This document shows, piece after piece, positions 51,771 to 61,422 of a stretch of DNA of 64,000 nucleotides (position 1 is its first letter; the number at the start of each line of letters is the position of its first letter). The position numbers and the translations under genes were made by a program. Source of the stretch: Oopsacas minuta (lineage: Eukaryota > Porifera > Hexactinellida > Lyssacinosida > Leucopsacidae); contig JAKMXF010000300.1 in assembly GCA_024704765.1 (NCBI GenBank), positions 62,001 to 126,000 of the forward strand, given 5' to 3'. The notes under the pieces were generated by a model. The model saw only the letters and a program-made list of their open reading frames with translations. It did no database searches and was not told the DNA's origin.

Positions 51771-52091
51771 TTACAGAAACTTTTCAGGTAGGTCAACATT
51801 TCCCATAGCAATACCCATCATAATATTCTTCTCAACCATAGGTCCTAACTCCATCCATCTCAGTATAGTTCTATTCCTAACATTAATCAATTTATCTAAA
51901 CATAGTGCTGTACATCTCTTCTCCTCTTCAGTTAGTTTACGTTGTGCATGAGTTGATACACAATTTGTATAACAAGTTTCTGTTAATACATTATACATTT
52001 TCATTACCATTTTGAATTGATTAATCTGATCAGCTGTACCTCCATGCTGTTGTTGTGTTGAGGAGAATTCTTGTTGGATTAACGGATTCAT
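51771..52091 (-). CDS. TIMM10B: Small TIM chaperone, TIMM10B-like
   Basis: The 106-aa protein carries the twin CX3C motif of small TIM chaperones: Cys40/Cys44 and Cys60/Cys64, with 15 residues between. The context, YNVLTETCYTNCV before and RKLTEEEKRCTALC after, is most like TIMM10B (Tim9b). These proteins escort hydrophobic carriers across the intermembrane space to the TIM22 complex; TIMM10B docks the TIM9-TIM10 hexamer on TIM22. The N-terminal Gln-rich stretch and the C-terminal VDLPEKFL extension resemble neither TIMM9 nor TIMM10. The gene starts just upstream of the first unknown membrane-protein gene. Confidence 0.88.
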   Translation of the reverse strand: MNPLIQQEFSSTQQQHGGTADQINQFKMVMKMYNVLTETCYTNCVSTHAQRKLTEEEKRCTALCLDKLINVRNRTILRWMELGPMVEKNIMMGIAMGNVDLPEKFL

Positions 52092-52260
52092 TATATAAAT
52101 ACAAAGCTATTAATGAAACAACAAAATCATAGTTTGTAAATTCTATACAATTCCAATCGATATGAGCAGTGACAATTTACAATAAAGAATTACAACAAAA
52201 AATGGTAAAATGCAAAAGAAATGATTACACCAAAATATCCGAAATAGAAATCTGAGATAA

Positions 52261-53349
52261 TTAATATTCGCCCATCAAAGGCTCATATAAAATGTTATTC
52301 ATTCTATCAATGTTTGCTTTTCCAGTCCAACAATTGTACAGTTTATGAGTTATGTGGAGAAGTAATATAAGGAGAGATGGGAGGAGTAATAGGATGACAT
52401 AGATTAAAAGGAAGAATAAACCAGACCAACCGATTATTTCGGCTCCCATATGAGATGGTAGATGAAAATGTTTGTAGTTAATAGTTACATTTAGTTGTAT
52501 CCCATATAAGGTATCGAAGTAACAGTTTGAGTTAGGAAGCAGGACATTTAATTGAAGAATTAGAAAAACTACCGTAGTCAATATCAAGAAGAAAAACGCT
52601 GTAATAAAAATTCCCATCGCGATTTTATAATGCCTGAGAATCAAAGTGTGATTCCTGAAGGTTTCTGGGTTCCATTCGAAGAGACAAATCTCTTTTATCT
52701 TAGACTGAATAGCTCTACACATCTTCTTGCTAGTGCGAATTACATTCACCCAATTGATGAAGAAGAAAATTACGATAATCGCTGGAAATAATATTTGAAG
52801 CCAGGGTATCATTAAAATAGTATGTATTAAATATTGGAGAAACCAATATAGTAGATATTTGATGCCAGTCCCTTTTGGAAGTTTATGTCCGAAGTATCTT
52901 CCTACTAAGTAGGAATTCAAGATTGAGATTAACATGAATTGTGTGATGAACAACATAGATGTAGTGACGAAGACAAAGAATATAACGAAGGGAAATTTTA
53001 GTGCGTATTTGTATAAAGTGGGGAGATTGCAGAAATCCTCATCATGTACCAAGTGCAGCTGTGTACTAATTCCAGCAATTCCGAATGTCAAAAATAAGAT
53101 TATTAGTATTTCTACCAGAATCAGAATTACAAGACAATAATCCTTGGTTCGAACAGTATTTAAAGCGAAAAGTACTTCGGAGCGGGTTCTTGAATCAACA
53201 TCATTATACTCTAAGTAATGTAAACGTTTTTTCGATATCAAATACAAACGGTATAATATAATTACCAACCAATAGAACAAAACAATTAAACCAATTATTA
53301 AGATAACTACCGCAATAGAATAGTGTATTAGCGAACTCACAGACAGCAT
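52261..53349 (-). CDS. Multi-pass membrane protein of unknown family, copy 1
   Basis: The 362-aa protein has about seven hydrophobic segments (approximately residues 11-38, 70-94, 113-147, a long 162-202 that is probably two helices, 243-273 and 311-345). There is no signal peptide or cysteine-rich domain. A polar loop around 225-240 reads FEWNPETFRNH and is nearly unchanged in the neighbour at 54333-55448, as are ITQFMLIS, NSYL-GRYFG and FFFINWVNVIRTS. The two are tandem paralogues. The topology could suit a seven-helix receptor or a transporter, but I see no GPCR signature such as DRY or NPxxY. No function can be assigned. Confidence 0.8.
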   Translation of the reverse strand: MLSVSSLIHYSIAVVILIIGLIVLFYWLVIILYRLYLISKKRLHYLEYNDVDSRTRSEVLFALNTVRTKDYCLVILILVEILIILFLTFGIAGISTQLHLVHDEDFCNLPTLYKYALKFPFVIFFVFVTTSMLFITQFMLISILNSYLVGRYFGHKLPKGTGIKYLLYWFLQYLIHTILMIPWLQILFPAIIVIFFFINWVNVIRTSKKMCRAIQSKIKEICLFEWNPETFRNHTLILRHYKIAMGIFITAFFFLILTTVVFLILQLNVLLPNSNCYFDTLYGIQLNVTINYKHFHLPSHMGAEIIGWSGLFFLLIYVILLLLPSLLILLLHITHKLYNCWTGKANIDRMNNILYEPLMGEY

Positions 53350-54332
53350 CTGGAATGTATTGTCAGTGTTACTAAGACATTTATAGTCCTTGAAAAGTGA
53401 AAGAAGAATTGTTTTCCCGAATAAACAAGATATCTTTCAGGGTATTTAGACTAATTATATCCATTTGGATATCTCCCCAGAAATAAATCAATGATATAAA
53501 TATAACGATAACATCCTGGTAACCGCTAACGTCTGGTTATTAATTAAAAATGCAATCCTACATCACTAATTATAATTCTGGTTAGTCAATTGTCATTATA
53601 TTCAGTGAAAAAGTTCGTTACAAATATCTTAGCAATTATGATCAGATCGTCCAATACAAATATTGTTAATGATCCCATCACAAAATTGGGTAATTGAGTA
53701 TTAAGGATATTCTATAATAATGCATTGCATAATCTCCAATAAAACGCAAGGTTTGTAACTATGGGAATTGAAAAAAGGAAATCAAATTTAAGTATCCTGA
53801 GGTGTGGATGGGAACAGAAATAAGATGAAATTTGTGTAAGCAGTAATAGCTAACGAATTAGAGAGTTATAGTGGAACTTTCCTAAGCAAGGTGTTAGGTA
53901 TAGGATTAGTGAACAGATTGAATCTTGATATACAATACGTACACAGTAAACCCCCGTTATATTGAATATCAAAATACCCGATTATTTGAAGTCTGAAATT
54001 GTACAAATATGGAACCAAACCGTCAAAGTAACATATATTCATCGAATATACCGAAGTAATAATCGCAGTCTGTTGAGCTTCGAATTAATGGGAGTTGACT
54101 GTACATATCACACATTATGCGATCTGATATATATAATTGATCATTCAAGCTCTCCAGCTCAATATTACCCTAGAATTCAACCAAATACACTGTAAGTTAT
54201 CTTATAATTATTCATAATAGCCATTTACTGTCAAATATTCAATAATCAAATTGAACTTGTAAAGTAAATTAGTTACAAACGGAATTACATTAAAATGAGT
54301 AAATACATATCTTATTAGAAACGGAAGCATTT
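53350..54332. other. Spacer between the paired membrane-protein genes
   Basis: This 983-bp spacer contains a pogo-like MITE at 53944-54101, a partner of that at 39555. No gene or remnant of a third paralogue is seen. Confidence 0.45.
53944..54101. mobile_element. Pogo/Tigger-like MITE, copy 2
   Basis: CAGTAAACCCCCGTTATATTGAA at the left is matched inverted by TTCGAATTAATGGGAGTTGACTG at the right. The interior shares TCTGAAATTGTACAAA, CCAAAC and TCAAAGTAACAT with 39555-39727. No transposase is present. Confidence 0.7.
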
Positions 54333-55448
54333 TTAATAATGGTTGATGAGAGGATCAAATAGTGTGTTATTGAATCTTTTAAAGGTAATTTTTCCAGTCC
54401 AAACATGGGAAATCGAATTGGCCACATGGCAGAGGAACAGCAAGAGAGATGGGAGAATTAATAGGATTGCATCTATTAGTGCAAAAACGTAAGCAACATA
54501 TGTTGCATTCCGAATGGTACTATTTTGGAAATACCAAACCACACTAGGAGGAAGTTTAAGATTAAGATTTATTCCAAACACTATTTCTAGGTAACAATCA
54601 TTCCCCAGCATAACCTCTAAGAAATGGCTCAAAGATAGAACGAAAATCGCCAATATTAAGAAGAAAAACGCTGTAATTAAAATACTCATCGCAATTTTAT
54701 AATGCTTGAGATTTGTGGTTTGTTTCCTGAATGTTTCTGGATTCCATTCGAAGAGACGAATCTCTTCTATCTTAGACTGAATAGTTCTACACAGCTTCAT
54801 GCTAGTGCGGATAACATTCACCCAATTGATGAAGAAGAAAATTACCACAATTGGTAGTATCAATATTTGAAGCCAGGGTATTATTAAAACAGTTTGTATG
54901 AAGTATTGGAGAAACCAAAATATTATATATTTGAAGACAATCTTTCTAGGAAGTGGGTATCCGAAATATCTCCCAGCTAGGTAGGAATTCAGGAACGATA
55001 TTAACATGAATTGTGTGATGATCAACATATCAATAGAAATGATGACAAATGCATTTGCTGGGTAGATAAATGACAACGCAAGGATCGAGTCTATACTACA
55101 ATCTGGAAAAGTATCATTAATTTTGCGTTTAGCAAAGTTAGATTGATAGAGTTGAATGTTTAACTGAGGCAATGGAATAGTTACGACAAGAAGAACAATG
55201 ATTTCCAATATAATAAGTATGAGAAGAAATAAATCTCTGTTTCGAGCCGTTTTCATTGCAAATTGTAGTTTTGAGTGGACATGAGAGTTCACAAAATGTG
55301 TATGGAGATAATATCTATACTGTTTAATATATAACCTCAGGCGAAAAGCGATAATAATAAACCAGTATATTAAAAGGAAGATGCTTACTGCCCCAAGGAA
55401 TATCCCGGATAAGAATTGTAGATTGTTAGAAGATTTGAAATAATCCAT
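54333..55448 (-). CDS. Multi-pass membrane protein of unknown family, copy 2
   Basis: The 371-aa paralogue of the protein at 52261-53349 has the same arrangement of about seven hydrophobic segments. Strongly conserved blocks run from ITQFMLISFLNSYLAGRYFG through PWLQIL, VIFFFINWVNVIRTS, the FEWNPETFR loop and HYKIAM to ITAFFFLIL. The ends diverge more; the extracellular or lumenal loop after the second helix is longer and has a different Cys pattern (TFPDCSIDS). Strong conservation of the cytosolic-looking loop with divergent outer loops is what a receptor or channel family would show, but no known family is recognised. Both genes lie on the minus strand, so a tandem duplication is the simplest origin. 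Confidence 0.8.
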   Translation of the reverse strand: MDYFKSSNNLQFLSGIFLGAVSIFLLIYWFIIIAFRLRLYIKQYRYYLHTHFVNSHVHSKLQFAMKTARNRDLFLLILIILEIIVLLVVTIPLPQLNIQLYQSNFAKRKINDTFPDCSIDSILALSFIYPANAFVIISIDMLIITQFMLISFLNSYLAGRYFGYPLPRKIVFKYIIFWFLQYFIQTVLIIPWLQILILPIVVIFFFINWVNVIRTSMKLCRTIQSKIEEIRLFEWNPETFRKQTTNLKHYKIAMSILITAFFFLILAIFVLSLSHFLEVMLGNDCYLEIVFGINLNLKLPPSVVWYFQNSTIRNATYVAYVFALIDAILLILPSLLLFLCHVANSISHVWTGKITFKRFNNTLFDPLINHY

Positions 55449-56305
55449 CTTAAAATAAACTAGAACAAGTATCCATGGATTATATAGACATCATACTGAA
55501 AGATCATTGGCGATATATTAACCACTATTTGTATGGTCAGCTGTTTGAATATAATATGCTATTAGGAATTATCTGCAGTCAAGTAATTGGGTCCTTTCCA
55601 ATATAATTTTCAAAACTGCTAACGATACAATATTAATTGAAAGGAAATAACTTTTAAAGGGACAACTTCAAATCCTGTTAAATATAACAAGAGGTTGTAT
55701 AATATGTCAATTATTTGAAGTATACAAGTTCATAATTTTTGGAATATGAATTTATTTATTACAAATTTACAGAATTTGAGTAATAACAATTTAGTGTGAA
55801 TGTCAACTTTGCTGATTTATCAGCAAATAATTCCAAAAATCCACCTCAAGCTTGGCAAGAATAAATAATATGGCTCGTCTAACCAGCAACCTAGGAAGGA
55901 CATTGTAATTCAATTATTCCTTCATTTTATATCTCAAATACGCGAAATTATTATAATTTCTGTATCAATCAAAATATGAATTTTTAGGAAAATATACACA
56001 TTCACTGTCTGAATATTGAAAATGTATCTAGCAATATTTCGCTACAAACTTTCCTAAATATTAATTTTAGAATTGTGTGATTGGCTGCTGTACGAATACA
56101 ATATGTATGATTGCATAACGCAATTGAAATAAATATTCTCAATCAACAATCTCAAAAGAATTCTACTGCAATATGATGGACAGCAAAAATTTCAACTAAG
56201 AGCGCACAAGATTACAAGGCAATTGATTAACCTGAGAATACAACATAAGATGTTGTGCTTGTAATACATAAATTAAGGTATAATCCAGTAGTAAAGTAAT
56301 CGGGT
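55449..56305. other. Intergenic gap, membrane protein copy 2 to TACC
   Basis: This 857-bp AT-rich spacer has no reading frame of note and no recognised repeat. Confidence 0.4.
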
Positions 56306-58414
56306 TCATTTAGTTTCTGGTTGATGTAATGCCATCATTTCCTTTGCAATTCCCTGCAAATTTTCATTCTTGCCTTCAAAATTCTTAATCTCAAGTTCTA
56401 GATCAGATAATTCCATTTTCTTAGTACGTAATTCAGTTTTCAACACAATCAACTTTTGATTGTATTCTCGCTCATAAACTCCGTGCCATTTGTTTGCATC
56501 TTTTAGTTTTGTCATAACTTTATCTTCTAAATGATAGTATCTAGTCTCGCTTTCATTAGCTGTTTTAGCTGTTTTGTTTATTTCCATAGTCAGCTGGGAT
56601 ATTCTGTTCAGATTCAGCTGAATTGAATCGGAAGCTTCGCTTATTTTAGTTTGGAAATTAGCAAGAGTGTTTGTCATTTCATCAAGTTCTGAAACAACAC
56701 GACATTTCCTAGTTTGAAATCTCTCCGTATCTTCAACTATTTCTTCCATTCGTTCTTCTACATTATCAATCGTTTTGAGTCCGTCCAGAGATTCTTCTCT
56801 CAGATCATCTCTCCTATCTCTGAGTAGACTAAAATTAGCTTGAATAGCTTGGTACAATCCTTCAATTCGCGTTCTGCCACTCGTAACAGTGGAAAGAGAT
56901 AGTTTTTCTTCATCTTTAATTTTGTGTAACTCATCTTCTTTCACTTTCATCATATAACAAGATTTTTTACGTTCATCCTCAATCAAGTCGGTCAATCCCG
57001 CTTTCTCAATCGCGAGTAATTCATTTCTTTGATTATCAGAGTATTTGACCTTTGATCTCAGCTCTTGTTTAACCCTCTTTACCTCAGCATTGACCTCGCT
57101 AGCTGTATAGCAGAGTGCACTAGTATAAGAATTGGAGGATAATAGTACATCATTAGCTGGTTTATCAAGATACACAGGCAAGGCTTGACTGTTGTTAGTC
57201 TCAGTGTCTTGTAGTTTGAGTGTAGATTTAGGATTTCTAGGTGTTTGCTGCTGCTTTTTGGGTGGAGTAGAGAATGTTAGAAGATTCGCGTTTTTGATAT
57301 TTTTCGCAGTAATATCAGAGTTGTGATGCGGATTATCTGGATTAGAGAGTTGACTATTTCGCCTCAACAATTCGCTATGTGGAATCGCCTGTTGGGTGAG
57401 AGGGTCGAACCGCGTGAACAAACTCTCTCTCGCCATGTTAGGGTCGTGTATACCAATATCAAGATCTTCCAAATACTCTAGGGCTAAGTCAACTTCATGC
57501 GAAGGACGAAATTCCTCATTCTCAAATGAGTAACTAGATTGGCTAGAATCTGTTGGAAGTGGACAATTTATATCTTTTTCATCAAAATGTATTGGATCAG
57601 TAATGAAAAAATCCTGGCCAAAATTATCAACATTTTTCAGATTACTATTGTTGGAATTCGGTTTACTGATAGGAGATGAAATATCTGGAGGTTTAGCATT
57701 GATATACTCTTCATTCGTAGATTCGTAATCTTCTCCAGATGTCAGTCCATCTCCCTGTATTTCATCTGGGAACTTTGTATGACAAGAACAGAAACTGTTC
57801 TCTTTATTATCAGACAATTCTGAATCTGAACTAGAACAATCAACAATCAATTCTTCCTGCAAGAAATCGATTGATTCAGCTACATTCGGTACATCCTTGG
57901 TGGCAATCTGTGAATCAGGTTTTTCGCAGACAGGTGGTGGCTGACTTGCTAAAGGGTCAAAATTACGGAACAGACTGTCTCGAGGCAAATAATCAATATT
58001 CGGACCTGAATTCAATTGCTCGAAATAACTCAGTTCAAAATCAAAATTAGAAGCAGGTTTGAATTCATTTTCACTCGAGAAATTATTCTCAGTAATATTT
58101 TCGTTATGAAGTTGACCAGTATTCGTATCAACAAGAAGATTACCGAAATCAAGAGGATTCAATGTAGGCAGTGTTGTATTATCTCTTACATCAAGTTCCT
58201 CAGTTAGAATATTATCATGTTCAATTTTGATATGTGAGTCTATGACGTCATTAATAATTTCTATAACTATGCGATTAATGGCTCGGAGATTATTCTTGTG
58301 TTCATGTTTGGTAATTATAGTATTTCGATCTCGCCACTTTTCAAAATCATCAAGTTCGCGGATTTCTTCCCAAGTATTGTTCGGAGAGAAACTTTTGTCA
58401 CATGGTGGTTCCAT
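56306..58414 (-). CDS. TACC family coiled-coil protein
   Basis: The 702-aa protein has a long acidic, low-complexity N-terminal half and a coiled-coil C-terminal third (about residues 455-700). The end region, RYYHLEDKVMTKLKDANK then LRTKKMELSDLELEI and NENLQGIAKEMM, matches the TACC domain. Two short motifs in the first half, RDSLFRNFDPL (145-155) and RESLFTRFDPL (329-339), match the SLxxKFDPL motif seen in vertebrate TACC proteins; here it is duplicated within larger repeats (about 115-160 and 298-345). TACC proteins bind XMAP215/ch-TOG, clathrin and Aurora A to stabilise spindle microtubules at centrosomes. The gene starts 162 bp from the divergent ZDHHC17-like gene, so they may share a promoter. 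I cannot assign TACC1, 2 or 3; a single ancestral TACC is likely. Confidence 0.85.
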   Translation of the reverse strand: MEPPCDKSFSPNNTWEEIRELDDFEKWRDRNTIITKHEHKNNLRAINRIVIEIINDVIDSHIKIEHDNILTEELDVRDNTTLPTLNPLDFGNLLVDTNTGQLHNENITENNFSSENEFKPASNFDFELSYFEQLNSGPNIDYLPRDSLFRNFDPLASQPPPVCEKPDSQIATKDVPNVAESIDFLQEELIVDCSSSDSELSDNKENSFCSCHTKFPDEIQGDGLTSGEDYESTNEEYINAKPPDISSPISKPNSNNSNLKNVDNFGQDFFITDPIHFDEKDINCPLPTDSSQSSYSFENEEFRPSHEVDLALEYLEDLDIGIHDPNMARESLFTRFDPLTQQAIPHSELLRRNSQLSNPDNPHHNSDITAKNIKNANLLTFSTPPKKQQQTPRNPKSTLKLQDTETNNSQALPVYLDKPANDVLLSSNSYTSALCYTASEVNAEVKRVKQELRSKVKYSDNQRNELLAIEKAGLTDLIEDERKKSCYMMKVKEDELHKIKDEEKLSLSTVTSGRTRIEGLYQAIQANFSLLRDRRDDLREESLDGLKTIDNVEERMEEIVEDTERFQTRKCRVVSELDEMTNTLANFQTKISEASDSIQLNLNRISQLTMEINKTAKTANESETRYYHLEDKVMTKLKDANKWHGVYEREYNQKLIVLKTELRTKKMELSDLELEIKNFEGKNENLQGIAKEMMALHQPETK

Positions 58415-58576
58415 AATTCTGATATTTGTAAGCTAAATTGTGAATAAATAGAAACTGACAAATGAAACTATTAAATATATCAGAATACATGGCTTTATTG
58501 TAAACCCATTCGTGTTGTATTAAGGTCATATATATATAGTAGTTGAGTTTGGTGGATTTCAAAATTGACACACAAA

Positions 58577-60235
58577 ATGTCTAAAGATATAATTTCAAAA
58601 TTTTACGGCTCTGAAATAAAATCCACTCACCTGTTACATTACGCAGTAACTTCAAACCAGCCGTTATTAGTCGCTGCTATTCTACACGATCATGACGTCA
58701 ACCAGGTGGAGGTTACGACAGGCTATACCCCTTTACACTGTGCTGCGATACAAGGGTATCCTGACATAGCTATAGCACTTATCAAATCGGGAGCTAATTT
58801 CAATGCAGTAACCTTACAGAAAGAGACGGTATTACATTTAGCATGTAAATCTGCATGTTCTCAACTTGTATTGTATTTGGTAGCAAAAGGAGCTAATATA
58901 AATGATACAGATTCAAAGGGTAGGACACCATTAATGCTAGCTGCTAATAACCGCAATAGTTATGACCTTATACGAATACTTATCAAGTTAAAAGCGAGGG
59001 TGGATGTTTGTGATAAGATTGACAAATCTACTGCACTGCACTATGCTGTGAAGTGTGATAATTCGCCTGCTGTAGCGTATCTAGTTAAAATAGGCCATGC
59101 TTCGGTGATGTCACAGAATAAGAACGGATATTCTCCTTTGATACTCAGCAGTCAGCCTTATGACCAAATTCTAATGCGGGCTACACTTTCAATAGATCCA
59201 TGGTTCAGGAGCAAAGCATTTTCTACTCGTCTATTGAGGATTATACCATGGATATACATTGGGTTTATGGGAATTATACCTTCACTATGTCCTAACCTAG
59301 TGACAACTCTAATAAGCGGTTTTAGCGTCACAATTTTGACAGCTTTGATATTATGGAAATATATCACATTGGTGTATCCGAGACAACCAGCTATGCCTAG
59401 CTTAATGATGGCATATTTATTCTATTTATACGTGTCCAGTTTCACACATAATATACCGGAGAAAATCTCACCTCTTCCATTCGTTATTTTATACGTAATA
59501 AGCACTGTAACTATTCCTGTATGCATGTACTATATGGTAATGGGTGACCCAGGATATATTATTCGTGATAGGAAAGATAACCTCTGCGCTATAGTTAGAA
59601 AATTTGAACAAAATGATTTTAAAATGAATGAATTCTGCACTACTTGTATTCAGTTTAGACCTCTACGCAGTAAGCACTGTAGAACATGTGATAAGTGCGT
59701 GGCTAGATTTGATCATCATTGTCCATGGATTGATAATTGTCTAGGAGAAAGGAATCATTTATTTTTCTGGCTTTTCCTTGCAAACGGGTTAATAAGTCTA
59801 ATTCCGATTATCTATGATGGATTTACGTATTTCTACCAAGTATGTGATGATGACTACAGACAGTCAAGCTTTGTGATACCAAGGTTCTGGTATGCTTATA
59901 ACTGTAGTCCATGGTCCGCTTGGATGGGTAGTCTATTGACACTATTCTACATGTGGATGTTATTCATGTTCGTATTACACACATATACAGTTTTATTGAA
60001 AGGAAAAACGACAAATGAAATGATGAATTCAGACAAGTATAAACGAATGAGGCCTGACTTTGAGAAGGAAAGGAAGTTCTATCATAAAGGGCTGTTTCAG
60101 AACTTTGCTGATTTTACTGGATTAAAATTGTTCAGTTCAGATTTAGAGATAGGAAATTACAGACATCAATATACTGGATTCAGACCAAGAAATATTGATT
60201 GGTATAATATTGAAAAAGTACCAGATGATGAATAG
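58577..60235 (+). CDS. ZDHHC17: ZDHHC17/HIP14-like ankyrin palmitoyltransferase
   Basis: The 552-aa protein has an N-terminal ankyrin domain (about residues 20-205; GYTPLHCAAIQGYPDIA, GRTPLMLAANN). Transmembrane helices flank the cysteine-rich DHHC domain, CTTCIQFRPLRSKHCRTC then ARFDHHCPWIDNC, with the catalytic Cys in DHHC (about residues 379-382). This is the layout of ZDHHC17 and ZDHHC13, Golgi S-acyltransferases whose ankyrin repeats recruit substrates such as huntingtin and SNAP25. I use the ATG at 58577. The family length is about 620-630 aa; the shortening is mostly at the N-terminus. An AATAAA lies 30 bp after the stop. Divergent from the TACC gene. Confidence 0.92.
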   Translation: MSKDIISKFYGSEIKSTHLLHYAVTSNQPLLVAAILHDHDVNQVEVTTGYTPLHCAAIQGYPDIAIALIKSGANFNAVTLQKETVLHLACKSACSQLVLYLVAKGANINDTDSKGRTPLMLAANNRNSYDLIRILIKLKARVDVCDKIDKSTALHYAVKCDNSPAVAYLVKIGHASVMSQNKNGYSPLILSSQPYDQILMRATLSIDPWFRSKAFSTRLLRIIPWIYIGFMGIIPSLCPNLVTTLISGFSVTILTALILWKYITLVYPRQPAMPSLMMAYLFYLYVSSFTHNIPEKISPLPFVILYVISTVTIPVCMYYMVMGDPGYIIRDRKDNLCAIVRKFEQNDFKMNEFCTTCIQFRPLRSKHCRTCDKCVARFDHHCPWIDNCLGERNHLFFWLFLANGLISLIPIIYDGFTYFYQVCDDDYRQSSFVIPRFWYAYNCSPWSAWMGSLLTLFYMWMLFMFVLHTYTVLLKGKTTNEMMNSDKYKRMRPDFEKERKFYHKGLFQNFADFTGLKLFSSDLEIGNYRHQYTGFRPRNIDWYNIEKVPDDE

Positions 60236-60264
60236 TAATACTTGTAGAGTTGTAGTATAAGAGA

Positions 60265-60270
60265 AATAAA
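60265..60270 (+). terminator. Polyadenylation signal, ZDHHC17-like gene
   Basis: AATAAA lies 30 bp after the stop codon. The convergent FCF1 gene ends only 111 bp further on. Confidence 0.5.
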
Positions 60271-60380
60271 AACCTATTATGCAGATCCTACTATTGTATC
60301 ACGAATACTTTAAGAAAAAATATAAATTTGAATCTACTTTTAATGATAAAACTGTGATACTAACTACCAGCTGTTACTAA

Positions 60381-60974
60381 TTATACTCTGGGTGCACCAT
60401 ACGCCTCTGGCATTCTCTCAATACTGTATTTCCTCTGGGTAATATACATGATAGGAACTCCAGGGACTTTTCTTATTCTCCGTTTCAGGTCTCTATCACA
60501 AGTAGCTACAATATAGCATTTGTGTTGTGTGACACGATTGACTAAGCAATCGTCAGCGTAGGTACCTTGATGTAGACAGGGTATTCGTTCAAATTGAGGG
60601 TCTTTCGCTATTTTAAGAGCTAGCCGGAATTTCGGACCGAGTTTTTCGAGTTCGCCCATTACGCAATCTGTTATATAAGGAATGCATTTAGCATATAAAC
60701 AATCCATCATAGAATGTAATATGTCAAGTTTGTTTTTGATTGAAAAATTTATGAAATTCGTATCAATTAGTATATGATATGGAGGCCCTAATTGTTCGTT
60801 ATATTTGAAAAATAGGGCAGATGAGTATTTGGGCACATTCTTAACTAATTGGCTTAGTTCCTCTTTCTGTTTCTTTTCGAGTTTTATTTGGTTGGCTTTT
60901 ATACGTGAATCTTTTGGTGAAAGTATTTTCTTCGTTACTGCATACTTTTTCTGCTTTTTTCTTGACTTTCCCAT
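60381..60974 (-). CDS. FCF1: FCF1/UTP24, rRNA-processing PIN endonuclease
   Basis: The 197-aa protein matches FCF1 throughout: a basic N-terminus ([13 protein letters not shown]), [59 protein letters not shown] and YSIERMPEA. The PIN-domain acids are present (Asp71, Glu108, Asp142, Asp160). FCF1 is the small-subunit processome nuclease that cuts pre-rRNA at the A1 site near the 5' end of 18S and at A2. The length equals the family norm (about 198 aa). All features indicate a functional single-copy housekeeping gene, convergent with the ZDHHC17-like gene. Confidence 0.97.
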   Translation of the reverse strand: MGKSRKKQKKYAVTKKILSPKDSRIKANQIKLEKKQKEELSQLVKNVPKYSSALFFKYNEQLGPPYHILIDTNFINFSIKNKLDILHSMMDCLYAKCIPYITDCVMGELEKLGPKFRLALKIAKDPQFERIPCLHQGTYADDCLVNRVTQHKCYIVATCDRDLKRRIRKVPGVPIMYITQRKYSIERMPEAYGAPRV

Positions 60975-61422
60975 TTCAGTGAATAAAAGTTATCAAACTA
61001 TTTAGATGAATAAAATAAAATAGATCTCTTTGGGTACAGCAACAGCGCACCCCCCACAAACGGAGGTGCCAGAGGGGCGCCGAAAAATGCTACCCTGTTA
61101 CTGCTAAATTCCCTGTTTGTGGAGGAACGTTTGTTTGGGACTACGTAGGAATTCGTTCTATTATTTTTCACTCCGTTTCCAGAAGTTTCTCATTACTACA
61201 GCCCCGTTAGTGGCGGTTACACTGTAATAGGAAAATACATATGTGAAAAGATTTAATTAAACGCAATATTATTGCAAAGATATGAAAAATCGGTATAGAA
61301 AGGGTTCCAAAGTTGTACTGTTGTAAGAGTAAAGTTATAATTATCCTAACTGCTATATGTAAGTGTAATGAGTGAAATAAAGTGAATAAAACGAATTGTA
61401 GCTAATCTGTGAGAGAAATGAT
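60975..61422. other. Intergenic gap, FCF1 to HAL
   Basis: The gap is largely filled by the TIR element at 61035-61226. No gene is seen. Confidence 0.45.
61035..61226. mobile_element. MITE-like element with GC-rich ends
   Basis: TACAGCAACAGCGCACCCCC at the left is an imperfect inverse of GTTAGTGGCGGTTACACTGTA at the right; both begin with TACAG in their own orientation. The GC content is well above the surroundings. There is no coding capacity. Confidence 0.5.
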
